Source of the DNA: Berberis thunbergii
Lineage: Eukaryota > Streptophyta > Magnoliopsida > Ranunculales > Berberidaceae
Length of the DNA: 64,000 nt
Assembly (NCBI GenBank): GCA_003290165.1
Contig: QNQO01000543.1
Span: 496,001 to 560,000 of the forward strand
Reading direction: 5' to 3'
A model generated the notes under the pieces. It was not told where the DNA came from. It was given only the letters and a program-made list of their open reading frames with translations, and ran no database searches. The translations under genes were made by a program, and so were the position numbers. Of this stretch, positions 1 to 11,012 are shown piece after piece. Within the stretch, counting starts at the first letter, position 1, and every line of letters begins with the position of its first letter.

Positions 1-265
1 AACTAATGAAGAATCATTTAATCACCGCATTATAGACAACAATATCATATGGGAAAAACCCCATTACAACCACTCATTATTGAAGAATCGATACCCACTA
101 TGAAAGGGATATATGAAAACAAAATTGCTATGACCACAGTAAATGATCAAGAAGTGGTCTTCCAAGTATGAAAAAATATTGGTAAGCATACAAGAAATCT
201 AACTAGTGTGATAGTCAAATTAAATGATCTCCTGTTCTGATGTCGTCTACAACTCAATGGTTGTT

Positions 266-2246
266 TTAAATCCTACTTGAGTCTCTCCCGAAAATAAATT
301 TCCTAGTCCAGTCTGTAACCACCAGCATCCTTGTGCGCCAGCTGACTTGCTTACTGCAAAAGATGCAAGACAATAAAAAAGAATAAATATTATGTTCATT
401 CAAGGTAAAGATGAAACATTTCAATAAAATTCATAATTGTGATAGCGAATAAACAATAGTTAAATCGTAAGGTTAACTTCCATAAACGAAATACCATAGC
501 CACTGTGAGCTGTGACCAATTGAAACCAAATCACCAGGCAACTGTGCTGCTGTTTGCTCTCCTCCCAGTGGAGCAAATTGTCCCAAATGTCGGTACCTTT
601 GAATAATAACAAAAAGAATGCAAATCAATCTCCTTAGTTACAACATCAAGAAGTTATTGACAGTATTCGACGTCCAACTCTCTACTCGTTCATACATCTA
701 TGCATTCTTGTCAACCATATTAAGACCAAACCATATTATAGAAGCACAGAAAAACTGGAGTTGGAAAAAAAATGTATTAGAAAGATGACACTGAAGTAGC
801 CAAGGAAAATTGATTCTTTGTTCATTTACTATTTTGGTTTTTCTTTTGGTTAGAAATACAACACAATTTAAGTCATTACAGATAGCACAATCAAAACCTC
901 AGAAGAAACAATTGAAGTAAACTGCAAAAAAAAAGGATTAAAAATGTTTACATCCTTTATAAAAAACGGAACACTGATGCCAATGGCAAGTGATACAATG
1001 CCTCAAAAAAATGTACATACTTCACAGGAGCCTAACAGAGCAAAACTGCGGAACAGAATGAACAGACTGAAAAGGAAAATGTAGTTGAAGCTCACAACAA
1101 CCAAGAGATTGACAGACTATACCAAAGCCTAAGGCATTGAACAGCTCCTGAAGTTCCATAGGAACATTTTTAATCTAGTATACCCCTAAATAGGGCAATA
1201 AGCACCCTTATTCTGAAAAAGGGTGTGTGTGTTGCTTTTCCTAGTATAGGGAAGTATAAAAGAATTTACAGGTTGCAATTCTGAATTAGCTTTGGCCAAA
1301 AAAACCTACATGAACACCAAACATGCTTCAGGTTTACATGTGCAGATTTCTTTCCCTAACACATTAATATTCAATCATGAACCATGGTGAAGCTCTATCC
1401 TTGTATGTAACAAAATGGGAAACAGTTGAAACATTTTAGGTTGGCTGTATGTATAACTGATTCAGCAGTACAAAATATAATGTTCGAGAACACTTAAACG
1501 TTACTTTTTCATACCCAAAATCGGAGATGAGTTTGTACATTTGAGTGAGGATAATAGATTAGAAGAAACTTTACATAATATTGAATACTCCCGTCCCTTA
1601 AGAGTAGATGGTAAGAGAAACACCCCATTGACATGGGAAAAATTCCCAGCAAAGCGATCAACACAAGGAACCAATCAGAACTAGTTTCTGAAGTTGAGGA
1701 AAGAGCCATGATGAAATCAATGCTTAGCAAATAAAGAACTTCAAGAGAAATATATGTACCTGAATGGCTGAAACCGATGACGTCCGAATTCTCTGAACCT
1801 AAGAGGCCCCTCTGGATTCTCTTCACACTCCTTCTTACGGTTAAAACACTTCGCAAGATATTTTCCTTGTTGAGCATCAACCTAAAGTGATAACAAAGCA
1901 TAACGTGCAAAACAGTATTGGAATCAATCTTCAGAATTTTGTTACTGAAACAGGAGGTTCATTCAGAACTTACCTAAGCAGTGGCAGGAAGATTCTTCAT
2001 TTGTGAATCCACTTGGGACAGTGCCACCTTGAACTTCTCAATATCCATTTCAGCGGATTCCTTGTATTCATCTCCTTCAGCTTGCTTCAAAAGACCAACA
2101 ATATTTTTCATCCGTTTATTCTTCAGATGAAGCTCCAATTGAGGGTATCTTTCACAGATGTCCTTCACAATAGTTTGGAACACTTTAACACTCAGTGTTC
2201 CCGAATTATCTTTGTCTGCTTTCTTAAATATCACTGCAATGTCTTC
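266..2246 (-). pseudogene. NDB: External alternative NAD(P)H dehydrogenase (NDB) C-terminal gene fragment
   Basis: Four minus-strand exons are recognisable: 2246-1974 (EF-hand segment with ADKDNSGTL and DICERYPQLELHLKNK), 1881-1760 (AQQGKYLAKCFNR, NPEGPLRF), 596 to about 484 (LGQFAPLGGEQTAAQLPGD) and 353-266 (KQVSWRTR, FIFGRDSSRI, then a stop). In the intact family these are the calcium-binding insert and C-terminal half of a rotenone-insensitive dehydrogenase on the outer face of the inner mitochondrial membrane. The N-terminal FAD and NAD(P)H domains are absent. Most splice borders are kept, for example GTAAGT after 1974, but the last codon of the EF-hand exon reads TAG where the family has CAG. 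The 484 donor looks damaged. It is the last cargo of C1 before the window edge and keeps the gene's own stop codon. Confidence 0.85.
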
Positions 2247-2333
2247 CTACAAGGACAGTCCAAAAAACAAATTAGTAAAATAACACACCTAAGAAAACAG
2301 AACATAGATTCTTAAAATAACACACCTAAGCAA

Positions 2334-3484
2334 ACAGAACATCCCAGTTAACCATAAATTCATTTTTCGTCTTTCGCATAGCCTCATGTTCTCCAGGATT
2401 TTCTGTTCGGCCCAACATGCTATCAACCTTGAATGAGCAACATTTTTTTTGCTAAGTTGATACAACGGTAGAAATAGAACATAAGAACACAATCTGTAAT
2501 TAGTTCACCTCGTCAACAAAAACAACACTCGGAGCAATTTTACTTGCTAGTGAGAAATAATGAGATACATAGTCAAAATAGAGGTCAAGAAGTGAGGAAT
2601 CTAAGATTAGCATAAGTATAGTATCTTCAAAGAATCAGTAGCAACCTTAGAAGTAATGCTAGACATTGATATATTAATGAAGTTTACACCAGCCTCAGTA
2701 GCTACAGCTTTTGCAAGCATCGTTTTCCCTATTCCAGGAGGCCCAAAGGGAAGTATGCCCTTGCAAGGCTGCAATTAGAGGATCCATTGTTATGATTCTT
2801 CTAAATACATCATCAAATGAGTATGTAAGACATATTTTAAGCATTTTTTCCCAACACATGGTTATTTAATTTTTATTAAAAACATAAATTATAATTACAT
2901 AAATCATGTTTATCCCTGAGGATGAATTTTAGAAATTTTCAAGAAAAGAGAAGGAACAAATTTTGTTTCATTGAGTTTGAAATCACAAATAATTTGATCA
3001 AGCAGACAAGGTATCTGACACAGTAGGAACTTTTTCCACATTTCGAAGCATCAAGGTAAAGAGGGACATTCAGAACTTGAACCATCAAACTCATGGCCTA
3101 GCCCAAACACATATGCTTCTCATTCCTCTATCTTATTGAAGTTTAAGGTTTTATGAAGAACTTAAACATAATAACAGTGTTACAAATATATCTTGAACAT
3201 TTTTTTTCAACATGAACTACATTCCAGCAAGGCAGCAATCATATATATGTATCCAATAACTTGCCCTACAGAGAGTAGAAAATAAGAATGTGTATAAATT
3301 AAAGCTTTGTTAGTTGCCCCTTACAAAACAGCTCCGGCCTTTGCAGAGGAAGCATCACCAATTCCTTTAATGTATCTTTGACATTTTCAAGAGCTCCAAT
3401 GTCATCAAATGTTATGCCAATATCTTTAGGTGGAATCACATCAGCTAGGAGCTTCTTCTCAAATTCATTCTCTGTTGCAATGTC
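2334..3484 (-). pseudogene. AAA-type ATPase (meiotic clade, ATAD1/spastin-like) fragment
   Basis: Minus-strand exons at 3484 to about 3304 (DDIGALENVKDTLKELVMLP), 2768-2646 (Walker A GPPGIGKT, then [11 protein letters not shown] and [10 protein letters not shown]), about 2556-2508 (Walker B VVFVDEV) and about 2431-2334 (DSMLGR, NPGEHEAMRK, NEFMVNWD) follow the order of the N-terminal half of a plant AAA ATPase of the membrane-associated/spastin-like group. The arginine-finger and C-terminal parts are missing. In Walker A the usual GTGKT is GIGKT, and the preceding LLFG is LPFG, so an active product would be doubtful even if joined. The donor after the first exon is not clear. It lies between the NEK and NDB fragments on the same strand. 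Confidence 0.85.
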
Positions 3485-3769
3485 CTGAACTTGTCCAACA
3501 AAGTTAATTAGGAAGAATTGTACAAACAACTACATGATACAAGTAATTCCCTCCAGTAATTCTGATTTAGAGTATATACAACAATCAGAAAACCAGATAT
3601 CACTCATCACAAACATGTATTTTCAGTCCAAATTTAGGAGCATGAGTGGTACACAGTTCTGTGCAAACATACATCAGATTTCATATAAAAATAATATGGA
3701 TGAATGCTTTAAATTAAAAACAGTATCATGATGAGTCACAATGAAAAATATACAAACATAAGCATACCA

Positions 3770-4390
3770 GAAGTCCAAGAAGAATGTTGCTCAATGGGAA
3801 TTCAGCAATTCGATAAATTCTTGGAGCATTTACAGAGACATCAGGAGAGCTCATGCAGTGAAGAAGATTGATAGATTTGAGTTTTCTAGCCCTTGATGAC
3901 AATGGTGGTGAGTTTTTCCTAGTTGGCCTGACAGATTTATTTTATGTACCAGCTGGAGGCTACACAAGTAAAAACATCAGAAAAATCATGATCAAATCTA
4001 CAGAGGTATGTCACAAAAGTTTCCACATGTAATTTTAATTGAGACAGAAGTTCATGTAGCCAAGTGACTAGATAACTTAAGCATCAATTAGCTTGATCCC
4101 TATACTACCTAAATCCGTCACTTTGGAATACTTACCACTTCACAACTTGGACCAGTGTGGACCGTCTTTGAAGGCTCCGGTTGCTTTCTACACAATGCAA
4201 CAACTTTGATTGATTTTGGTGTCTTGGCAACATTTGTTCCCTTGACAGCCATTGGCTTAATCACTAATGTGTCATGGGTGATAGCAACTGATAAATCTGC
4301 TGAGTTATGATTCATATTAGTAGGAAATTCCAGTTTTCTATCACAACAACTGTAATCTTCAAGAAACTTTTTTTCTGAAGAGAATGAACA
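3770..4390 (-). pseudogene. NEK: NEK (NIMA-related) kinase C-terminal exon fragments
   Basis: The exon at about 3957-3770 contains SSPDVSVNAPRI followed by RIAEFPL, a signature of the regulatory tail of plant NIMA-related kinases. The preceding open exon, 4390-4132, has AKTPKSIKVVALCRKQPEP and ends at a GTAAGT donor; I place it in the same gene by position rather than by a firm motif. In-frame TAA (PPAGT-stop-NKSV) disrupts the second exon. It is separated from the kinase-domain exons at 5045-5605 by a fragment of an unrelated transporter, so the NEK sequence in C1 is split. NEK proteins act on microtubule organisation and cell expansion; no function is expected of this fragment. Confidence 0.7.
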
Positions 4391-4541
4391 CTGCAAAAAC
4401 AATTGTTGGAGTGATAGCTATCTTAGCCATCTGATAGAACCCGACACTGTCGAAGAAAATAACTAGAAGTGAATTATGTGGGGGCAAAAAAGTTTTGTTG
4501 TCATACTACTACTATTACTACCATATCAAAGAAAAACTATC

Positions 4542-4990
4542 TTACCCATTGTGCTTTAAGCTAATGTTAGCAAGGACATTAGAAAAAGCCATGACAGTGC
4601 CTAAAGCGAAGAGAGAAGAGAAAGGCGTGGACTTGGAAGGAGGAGAGACAGAAAGCAATGACAATGCCCTGAAGATGGAGAGTAGAATCCAAGCAGAGGT
4701 GTAATGGATCAATGTGAGAAAAATTGGAAAATTAAACCCAACCTTCCCCATCACCTGTAAAGCAATTCAATACATGGAAGTGAATCAAACTTATAAGACA
4801 AAGTAACTTATTGAAAATGTTGAAGAAGAAGTATGATTACCAACTTGTTTGCAAGGATTATCCCCACAGAGACCATGAAATTGAATGTCATTGCCACAGT
4901 CGGTCCACAGAACCGTTGTTGCTGACGCTTAGCTCCTTTTGACGTTCTAAGCTCATTGAAGAGAGAACCAAGGATTTCCTCCAATGCTTG
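4542..4990 (-). pseudogene. TPT/nucleotide-sugar transporter-like N-terminal fragment
   Basis: Two minus-strand exons. The one at about 4990-4841 contains RQQQRFCGPTVAMTFNF and SVGIILANKLV, a first transmembrane segment. The one at about 4754-4542 reads VGFNFPIFLTLIHYTSAWIL and PVSPPSKSTPFSSLFALG, with two more hydrophobic segments. This matches the start of drug/metabolite-superfamily transporters of the triose-phosphate/nucleotide-sugar translocator type in plants; I cannot name the subfamily safely. The later helices are missing. It sits between NEK kinase exons (5045-5605) and NEK tail exons (3770-4390), all on the same strand, so it was inserted into, or captured next to, an already captured NEK segment. 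Confidence 0.72.
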
Positions 4991-5044
4991 GCCTGGTATG
5001 TTGAAGGGAAAGAAAGGATAATGAGCAAATCACTAACATTGCAA

Positions 5045-5605
5045 ACCATTGAATATCAGAGAGAAGTTCAAGGCACATATAGGTTGGAGTTCCCATCACC
5101 TGCATTTCAGTGACAATCCTTGTTACTTACGCAGTCATTCATGCAAATGTCTTAGTTGGAGGACTAACTTGTTTTATCATTGAAATTACTCACAGAGCAA
5201 GCAAGTTCATCTGAAGTCAACATCTTCGCAAGTCCAAAATCACCTGCAAGTCAAATAGTAATCTAATAAAACTTCAATCATGCGACATAGAGAAAAAGCA
5301 TTCACAATAGGTGGTTTAACAAACTTATAGATTATAATCATTGGATAGAACATTTCAAAAATAAAAGAGTCTTTTTACCTAAACGTAGGTCTTGATCTTT
5401 TGTCAAGAAAATATTTGAACACTGAGGAATCATGGAACACTGTCAGTACATATAGGTTCAAATATTTCACAACTAACACCATAGGTTGTGCCTCCAGCAC
5501 AAAAAGTTACCTTGACATCACGGTGTAAAATGTCTCACATGCAAGTAATCAAGTGCCATTAGCAGTTGAACAAGCCACATACAGAGCCTCTGCACACAGT
5601 TCACG
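5045..5605 (-). pseudogene. NEK: NEK (NIMA-related) kinase-domain exon fragments
   Basis: Minus-strand exons run in the family order: about 5605-5512 (CMWLVQLLMALDYLHVRH, leading into the HRD catalytic loop), about 5421-5381 (NIFLTKDQDLRL), 5245 to about 5193 (GDFGLAKMLTSDELACSV with the DFG magnesium-binding motif) and about 5103-5045 (VMGTPTYMCLELLSDI, activation segment). The reading frame breaks by about two bases just before the HRD motif, and the usual CPEL is CLEL. The ATP-binding N-lobe is absent. Together with 3770-4390 this is one captured NEK gene, interrupted by a transporter fragment. Confidence 0.85.
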
Positions 5606-5871
5606 CATTTTCAGTATAAAACATAAATTAATTGCAGGTACACTCCCATCAAATTAGTTTTATTGTTTCCTCTCTTGGGTGGGTTTAAGTTTATGACTCA
5701 ACATTTGGCTCAAGTTTTTGCTGTCAGCTCCTCTGACGGACTGGCTCGGAGCTTGCAATAGTAGTGTTTCCAAGTTATAAATCTAATAAAATTTCAACCA
5801 TCAAATTAGCTTCATTACTTCAATTTATAGTTCATACACTCAATTCTTGTGAATCTGAAATGTAAATTTAC

Positions 5872-6040
5872 CATGATGTAACCAAGATTGTCTAGGTCAA
5901 GCTCTTCCATGATTAAGGCGGCGTATTCTTCTGCTTGTTTTTGTATGCTAGATAGCTTGTTTGCATAAGCACTCAGAACTATAATCTCTTTGACTTCTTC
6001 CTCAGTGATTCTCCCGTCTGCATCTTTGTCAACCCTATTT
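5872..6040 (-). pseudogene. RBOH: Respiratory burst oxidase homolog (RBOH) EF-hand exon fragment
   Basis: A single minus-strand exon reads [18 protein letters not shown], then [20 protein letters not shown], then [10 protein letters not shown] before a GTAAAT donor. This is the first EF-hand region of plant NADPH oxidases, which make apoplastic superoxide and are activated by calcium through this segment. Only this exon is recognisable; the membrane and FAD/NADPH domains are absent. The acceptor is taken as the AG just before GGTTGACAAAG. It is the first recognisable cargo downstream of the C1 leader. Confidence 0.85.
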
Positions 6041-6139
6041 CCGAGATTCCTCATTAGTCTCTTAGCTAAAATGAAAAAAAGTTTGTGATTAAAGATGAAG
6101 TGTGCAAGGAATTATAGGTACATGTCAAAGAAGGTTTGT

Positions 6140-6262
6140 AGCATTCAGCATACATTTGAGGCATTCAGGCATACAATTCAGCATTCAGCATACATTTCAG
6201 CATTCAAGCATTTCAGCATTTTAACATTCAAGCAGCATTCAGCATTCAAATTAGCATAAAAC
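6140..6262. repeat. Degenerate GCATTCA/GCATACA minisatellite
   Basis: The heptamer-like units gcattca, gcataca, gcatttc and gcattcaag recur about a dozen times with variable spacing. The tract lies in an intron-like gap of C1 between the RBOH exon and the leader. No function can be read from it. Confidence 0.6.
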
Positions 6263-7310
6263 TAGCATAAACTAGACCAAGACACCATAGAACTAGCATA
6301 AACCTGAAGCAACCTTTCATCAAAACATCGGCGACTGAAACATTTAATCAAATTGCAAAAATACTTGCCCAAAGCCATATGCAACAAGTCCTATTTCATG
6401 TTTAAGCATACACCATAAAAATATGATTCATAGATTCTTTTGAAATCACTTGTCACATGTTAGACTATAAGGTCTTACCAGGTATTACTTTGTCCAATCT
6501 TGTTGAACACTTGAAAACAAAATGTTGCAGACCTGCTATTAGAAGTAATGATAGAAACACTGAAGCTACATCTGGGTCAAAGATCAATCTCCCACTGCAA
6601 AAGAATCTCTGCCAATAGAAGAGCAAGTTTCATCATTATTGTTTTATATACAAAATACTTATTATCTATATTATCAAAGTAAGTGTGGAACTACCAAAAT
6701 GATATTAGTGTTTTAGAGGGATTATTTTAAGCATTCCAAGATTAAAAAGAGCAGACTGACTTTGTTGTAAAGCACTAAAGTTGGGACTTCCAAAACTGAA
6801 AGATAAATCAATGCTTAAATCTGCAAAAAAAATCCAACAATGGAACATCCCAAATAAAGTATCTCCTCTGTAAACCAAAAAATAAATTGCTTCATAGCTA
6901 TTTGATAATATTATGTTCATTTTATAGAAAAACTGGAGCTCCAATGACACGATTACAAACCAATATCAATGACCAACGTTGGGAATAAATATCACAGCAA
7001 AAATAGAACCCTAACTTCAACTCGTCACACCAAATCAATATCATTGATCCCCAATGTTGTACAAACCTATTACAATTGAAACCATCAGACCATACTGAAC
7101 AAAAAAAATGTAAACTAAGCAAAAACAAAATCCTGACAAGTTGAAGAAAACCTAAAGAGGTCAGGGAAACTCTTCCAATCAAAACATACTTGCTAATCTA
7201 AATATCAACAATTGAACTGTGACGAAGGAATTAAATAGAAGAAAAAACAAAACAAAACAATCTAAAACCCTAGAAATTGAATAGAGACGAGAATAATGAA
7301 GGAAAGAGAG
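6263..7310. other. C1 interior without recognisable exon
   Basis: AT-rich sequence with several short open frames on the minus strand but no motif I recognise. By position it would be the first intron downstream of the C1 leader exon. Confidence 0.4.
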
Positions 7311-7317
7311 TGATTAC

Positions 7318-7700
7318 CAGAGGGTTCCACGAAGAGATAGAGTTTTAGTCTTCGACCACCCGCGCTGTGAGCTGCCGGGCGACATTCCTTTCTCCTTCTC
7401 ATTAGATACAGACAGATAAAGAGATCAAAATTTAAAGGAGCAATAGAAAGCTTGGGGAGGGAAGGGATGGCTAATCCAGATCCACCTATGACCTGTATGC
7501 TTATCTGCTTTTCCTTTCTTCTTTATTTCTTCTTCTTATCTTCTTTCTTCAACTTATTTCTCTCTGCGCCCTCATTTTCCCTGTGTCGTCTCCCTCGATC
7601 TCTCTCTGTATCTTGATTTCTCTCCCTCGCTCTCTCCCTGGATATATCTTTCTCCCTCCAACTCTTTTTTTCCCTGAACTATCTCTCGATAGCTTTTGGT
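7318..7700 (-). promoter_or_regulatory. Pyrimidine-rich 5'-leader-like segment of C1 with splice donor
   Basis: Read on the minus strand, this segment near the C1 terminus ends in CTCTG at 7318 followed by GTAATC, a plausible splice donor, and then an AT-rich stretch containing ctagggtttt, as in many plant 5'-UTR introns. The sequence above it (7440-7700) is a long homopurine tract on this strand, pyrimidine-rich on the plus strand. It resembles a captured promoter and 5' UTR exon that would drive transcription leftward through the RBOH, NEK, transporter, AAA and NDB fragments. No TATA box can be placed with confidence. Confidence 0.4.
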
Positions 7701-7729
7701 TTGAAATAGGAGTATTTGGGCGAAAGCGA

Positions 7730-7897
7730 GCAAGGAGAGGGATGCATGCTAAGCGAAATTTTTGGCAAGCGCCAAAAGGCCTGCCTGATTTAAAATAGCG
7801 CCTTAAAACTGTGATGTCATTAGAATTTGGGCTTTTATAGCATAAACTTAAAAAATGCTATCATCAATTGCTATTAATAGCTAACTGTGTTGTAGTG
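7730..7897. repeat. C1 subterminal region and CACTA right terminus
   Basis: Contains paired short motifs (gcgaaa/gcgccaaaagg, atagcataaac/aaaatgctatc, ctattaatagc) and ends TTGTAGTG at 7897. Such subterminal repeats bind the transposase in CACTA elements. The three bases after the end are ACT. Confidence 0.65.
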
Positions 7898-10259
7898 ACT
7901 CGGTGAAATTAAACTAGTCACCTCCCCTATACTACGATTCATGTTTCACTCTTGTTCTCGATCCCCCCATCATGACCTGCCAATGCCTCTATAATCAATA
8001 TTATCAAGTATTAACTATTACTTAAATCATCATCACTCCCTCCTCCTAAGTCCTTTTTATTTGAAAGTTAACAAGATCACTCGTAGAGTGTTATGTCTCA
8101 GCTAACCACACACTTCTTAAATTCCAAGCACATAAACTTGTATTCTTGATATACAACTGTATCCCCAAGACAAGCGACTTTCCAAAAAACATAAGCAACC
8201 ATCTAAAGGACTTAGCTTGCAAAGCACACCTTTCTAAGTGCCCTTCGGACTCAATAGATAGTTGTGGATATTCATCCCTTTATGCGATTAGCACATCATG
8301 TCCCTCTCAGCCTAAAAATCGTTACAGGACCTGCCATTGGGTTATATGCAGCTCCCTTTATCCAGTACATTTCATAAGCTTTGCTCACTGTTTAGGTGTT
8401 TCCCATATTATTTTTTTAGTGCAATGTTCTCAATCTGACAATACACGATGAGGTGTAAATGTGTCAAAGAGAAAAAAGTATTGTACTTTTACCATTGCAA
8501 ATGTAAAACTGTCATAACTTTTTATCTACATCTATACAGGCAGACTTGAATTACATCTAACCAATACCGTACTAAAATTAAACACTCTAACAGAAATAAT
8601 TAAACAATATGGATGATGTGGACCACTTATTGCTAATTACTCCTCAAGTTGGAGCAAACAGACTTTATTTTCCTAACTGGAAATGCAATGGAGAATCCCA
8701 ATGTTGACAGTTGTTTTACCCAATAGGCTCCACTTTAGAACAATATGCACTCACACACCACCTTCTAGCCTAGTTCTCCACACGTCAAATCTTGATAGAA
8801 ATCATAAATTGCAAGGACAATGCAGCAAAAGAATCTACCCAACTCTATTTCCCGTATAAAGCATGACAATATAACCCTGGTCCACCCGCCATTGAATCAA
8901 AACACATATCAGAAATCATTGAGTTGATACATCAGAAACGTCTGCCCAATAATCTTCCTTGTTATTATGAAATACACTGGAATATAATCCCGAGCTTCTT
9001 ATACACATGGAGGACTACAGTTAAGGAAACTAACTAACCAATATGGAACTAAAACAGAACACTCTAAAGTTTAACAATGAACTTACTACTTCTAACAGCC
9101 TTGAATTGTACCCTGTATGTGCAGAATGAATTCCATATTAGCTTTTGGTAGAGCGTGATGACTGATTCGAACTGTCCATGCATTGTGCAAACTGAGTGAT
9201 ACTTAACTCGACCATTTAAACCAACAATGTCACAACTCACAACTGTGATTTTCCTCCCCAAACTATCACATTCAAACCAAAATCTCTGAGGGCATTTAAC
9301 TAGATAACCTAGTTCACTAGGAAAATTCATCTAAACTCTATGTTCTCTAAAATTTTGAGAATGCAACCGTTGATCCATTTTAAGATTGAAATTGATGTAC
9401 TGCCTAGTTTACCATATTCTCAAATACTGCGAGTACACTAAACTATTAACGGCAAATTAAATTGATAAGTAGCTAGATTCATGGGAAGTAAAGTCTGCTT
9501 CATTCACTATCCACTATTTTAGTATGCAAGAACAAATAGCATGCAAAAATGAAGTTCATATTCAAAGAGGAATAATATGTATGCAAGAAGACATATTGCA
9601 TACTACCACAAGTGATTGTTACAAAGCTTCACAATTCCCTTACTTCCATTACAATTTGAACCTACCATCTCATTGAGACGGGAAACGTTTTCTTAGCCGT
9701 GGGATCAAACCCCTCCTTGAATCACTTGCCCATTAACAACTTATGTACAAATCGAATTCCACAAGTATTCATGCTGAAAAATATGCAGTCTTGGGATGTT
9801 CCTTTGGAATCAAGTCATGTTTTCTTTACAGTTCACATTTCTATGATGCAAACAAACTGAGATGGATGTCTCAGACATGCATTTCTTTATTTCAGGTGCT
9901 TGTATTGTTTCAATTTTCATGTATCTTTTGAGAAAGAATAAATTAAAATACTAGGAAACCAAATGGGAACACAAATGACATACTAAAAATCATTAGAACA
10001 AAGCAAACTAAATGGGAACCAAACAACCACCAATCTCACAAAGCAATCTCATACTAAAAACCATTAGAACAAAAATCAATTCAAGATTCGTACCTCAAAA
10101 ATGCCTCTAGATGACTCAAAAACCGCTGGAGAGAATCTTGGTATTTCTTCCCCGATGGAGAGACTCTGAAATCTATTTCATCTCTCTCTCTCTGAATATA
10201 CAAACACATTAACAGTAATTAAAGAGACCCAAAAATCAACATCTCAATAAATTATTGAA
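7898..10259. other. Probable C2 interior; no gene recognised
   Basis: About 2.4 kb of AT-rich sequence between the C1 end and Copia F. Short open frames exist on both strands but none carries a motif I recognise. On the minus strand, about 10170-10095 looks like an exon followed by a GTACGA donor, near a (tc)n tract at 10180-10195. It is assigned to C2 only because C2's right end lies further right at 15016 with no left end between. Confidence 0.35.
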
Positions 10260-10264
10260 CAAAC
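10260..10264. repeat. Target-site duplication of Copia F, left copy (CAAAC)
   Basis: CAAAC directly precedes the 5' LTR and is repeated exactly at 14544-14548 after the 3' LTR, as expected for a 5-bp integrase-made duplication. Confidence 0.95.
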
Positions 10265-10330
10265 TGTTGAATATTACATTGCCAACCAAAATAGAAAAAT
10301 ATAGAATAGTCTAGAAAGTCCCAGAGTGTA

Positions 10331-10420
10331 CTAGAAGATTCCGGAAGGGTCCGGAAGAATATGGAAAATTTTGGAACACACCGGAGTATTCCGAAAGAGT
10401 CTGGAACATTATGGAGAACT
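10331..10420 (+). promoter_or_regulatory. Heat-shock-element-like cluster in Copia F U3
   Basis: At 10334-10346 the sequence is GAAgaTTCcgGAA, a perfect three-unit nGAAnnTTCnnGAAn array, the binding site of heat shock factors. A further TTCcg unit with degenerate partners follows at about 10389-10406; in the 3' LTR the same place (13999-14016) reads TTCcgGAAgaGTCcgGAA, four units with one mismatch. Heat-responsive Copia elements such as ONSEN carry HSEs in U3. Heat control here is an inference from the motif alone. Confidence 0.5.
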
Positions 10421-10657
10421 CATAAACATCCTAGAAGAGTCTAGGACCTTATAGTATGTACTAGGTCATCCTAGAGCCTAGTGGAGATATGTACTTAGTA
10501 CTAGAGCATGGTAGAATACTCTAGAAGTCTTTGTATCTAGAGAAGTTCTTGTGTAGGCTTCAGTTTGTAAGAATTCTCTAGATCACTCATGTACTTATCT
10601 AGTAACTAGTAGGATCTAGAACCTTCCCATAAGGAGGTGGAAGGTTAAGCTAAGTAG

Positions 10658-10665
10658 TATAAATA
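10658..10665 (+). promoter_or_regulatory. TATA box of Copia F LTR
   Basis: TATAAATA, about 390 bp into the LTR; transcription would start some 25-35 bp downstream, near 10690. The same octamer is kept in the 3' LTR. Confidence 0.65.
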
Positions 10666-10935
10666 GGAGAGGGGATCATTTGTTTCATGTATCCCATAAG
10701 AAAGCATCCTACTAAGGAGAGATCCCAAGATAGAATTAAAGAGAGTGTTCCTTTTGTAAAGCTATCTAGTTCAATAAAATAGTTTGTTCTTAAGTCCCTT
10801 GTGAGTTCTTATTAAAGTCCCTCTTCAAAGTTTCTTGTGTCGAGTGCTTCTTTGATTTATATAGTTACGGCTATTATATTGTTGCGTATTCATTATAATA
10901 TCAACCATATTGTAGCCCAATTTATCCCCAACATT

Positions 10936-10947
10936 TGGTATCAGAGC
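10936..10947 (+). other. Primer binding site (tRNA-iMet) of Copia F
   Basis: TGGTATCAGAGC begins two bases after the 5' LTR and is complementary to the 3' end of initiator methionine tRNA, the usual primer of plant Copia elements. Confidence 0.93.
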
Positions 10948-11012
10948 GAGTTCGATCCAATACAACTATCAAAGTCTCTTGGTGTTACTCTATCCAAGGT
11001 ATTTGTAAAATC

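Larger units (their letters stand above)
1..7897 (-). mobile_element. CACTA-type gene-capturing element C1 (right part; left end outside window)
   Basis: The right terminus ends in TTGTAGTG at 7890-7897, the reverse complement of the CACTACAA start typical of CACTA transposons. Inside it lie short motifs of the kind atagc/gctat. No CACTACAA left end is found at lower coordinates, so the element starts before the window. The cargo is a row of minus-strand exon fragments from five unrelated host genes (RBOH, NEK, TPT transporter, AAA ATPase, NDB) downstream of a pyrimidine-rich leader near 7318-7700. No transposase motif is visible, so this looks like a non-autonomous, gene-capturing (Pack-CACTA) element. 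The gene identities are better supported than the exact class of the carrier, because only one end can be seen. Confidence 0.68.
10265..10933 (+). repeat. 5' LTR of Copia F
   Basis: 669 bp, TG...CA ends. U3 carries a run of degenerate 10-20 bp units built on ctagaag/ccggaag (10310-10450), a heat-shock-element-like match and a TATA box. It matches 13875-14543 base for base except for 13 substitutions and has no indels. Confidence 0.95.

Noticed and set aside
1..7897. Cargo block of C1 as part of a Helitron
   Set aside because: One-strand multi-gene cargo suits Helitrons, but I found no CTRR end with a hairpin, whereas a TTGTAGTG end with subterminal repeats is present. Kept as CACTA with reduced confidence because the left end is outside.
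8146..8451. 101-codon plus-strand frame in the C2 interior
   Set aside because: No recognisable motif or codon pattern, and random frames of this length are common in AT-rich plant DNA.
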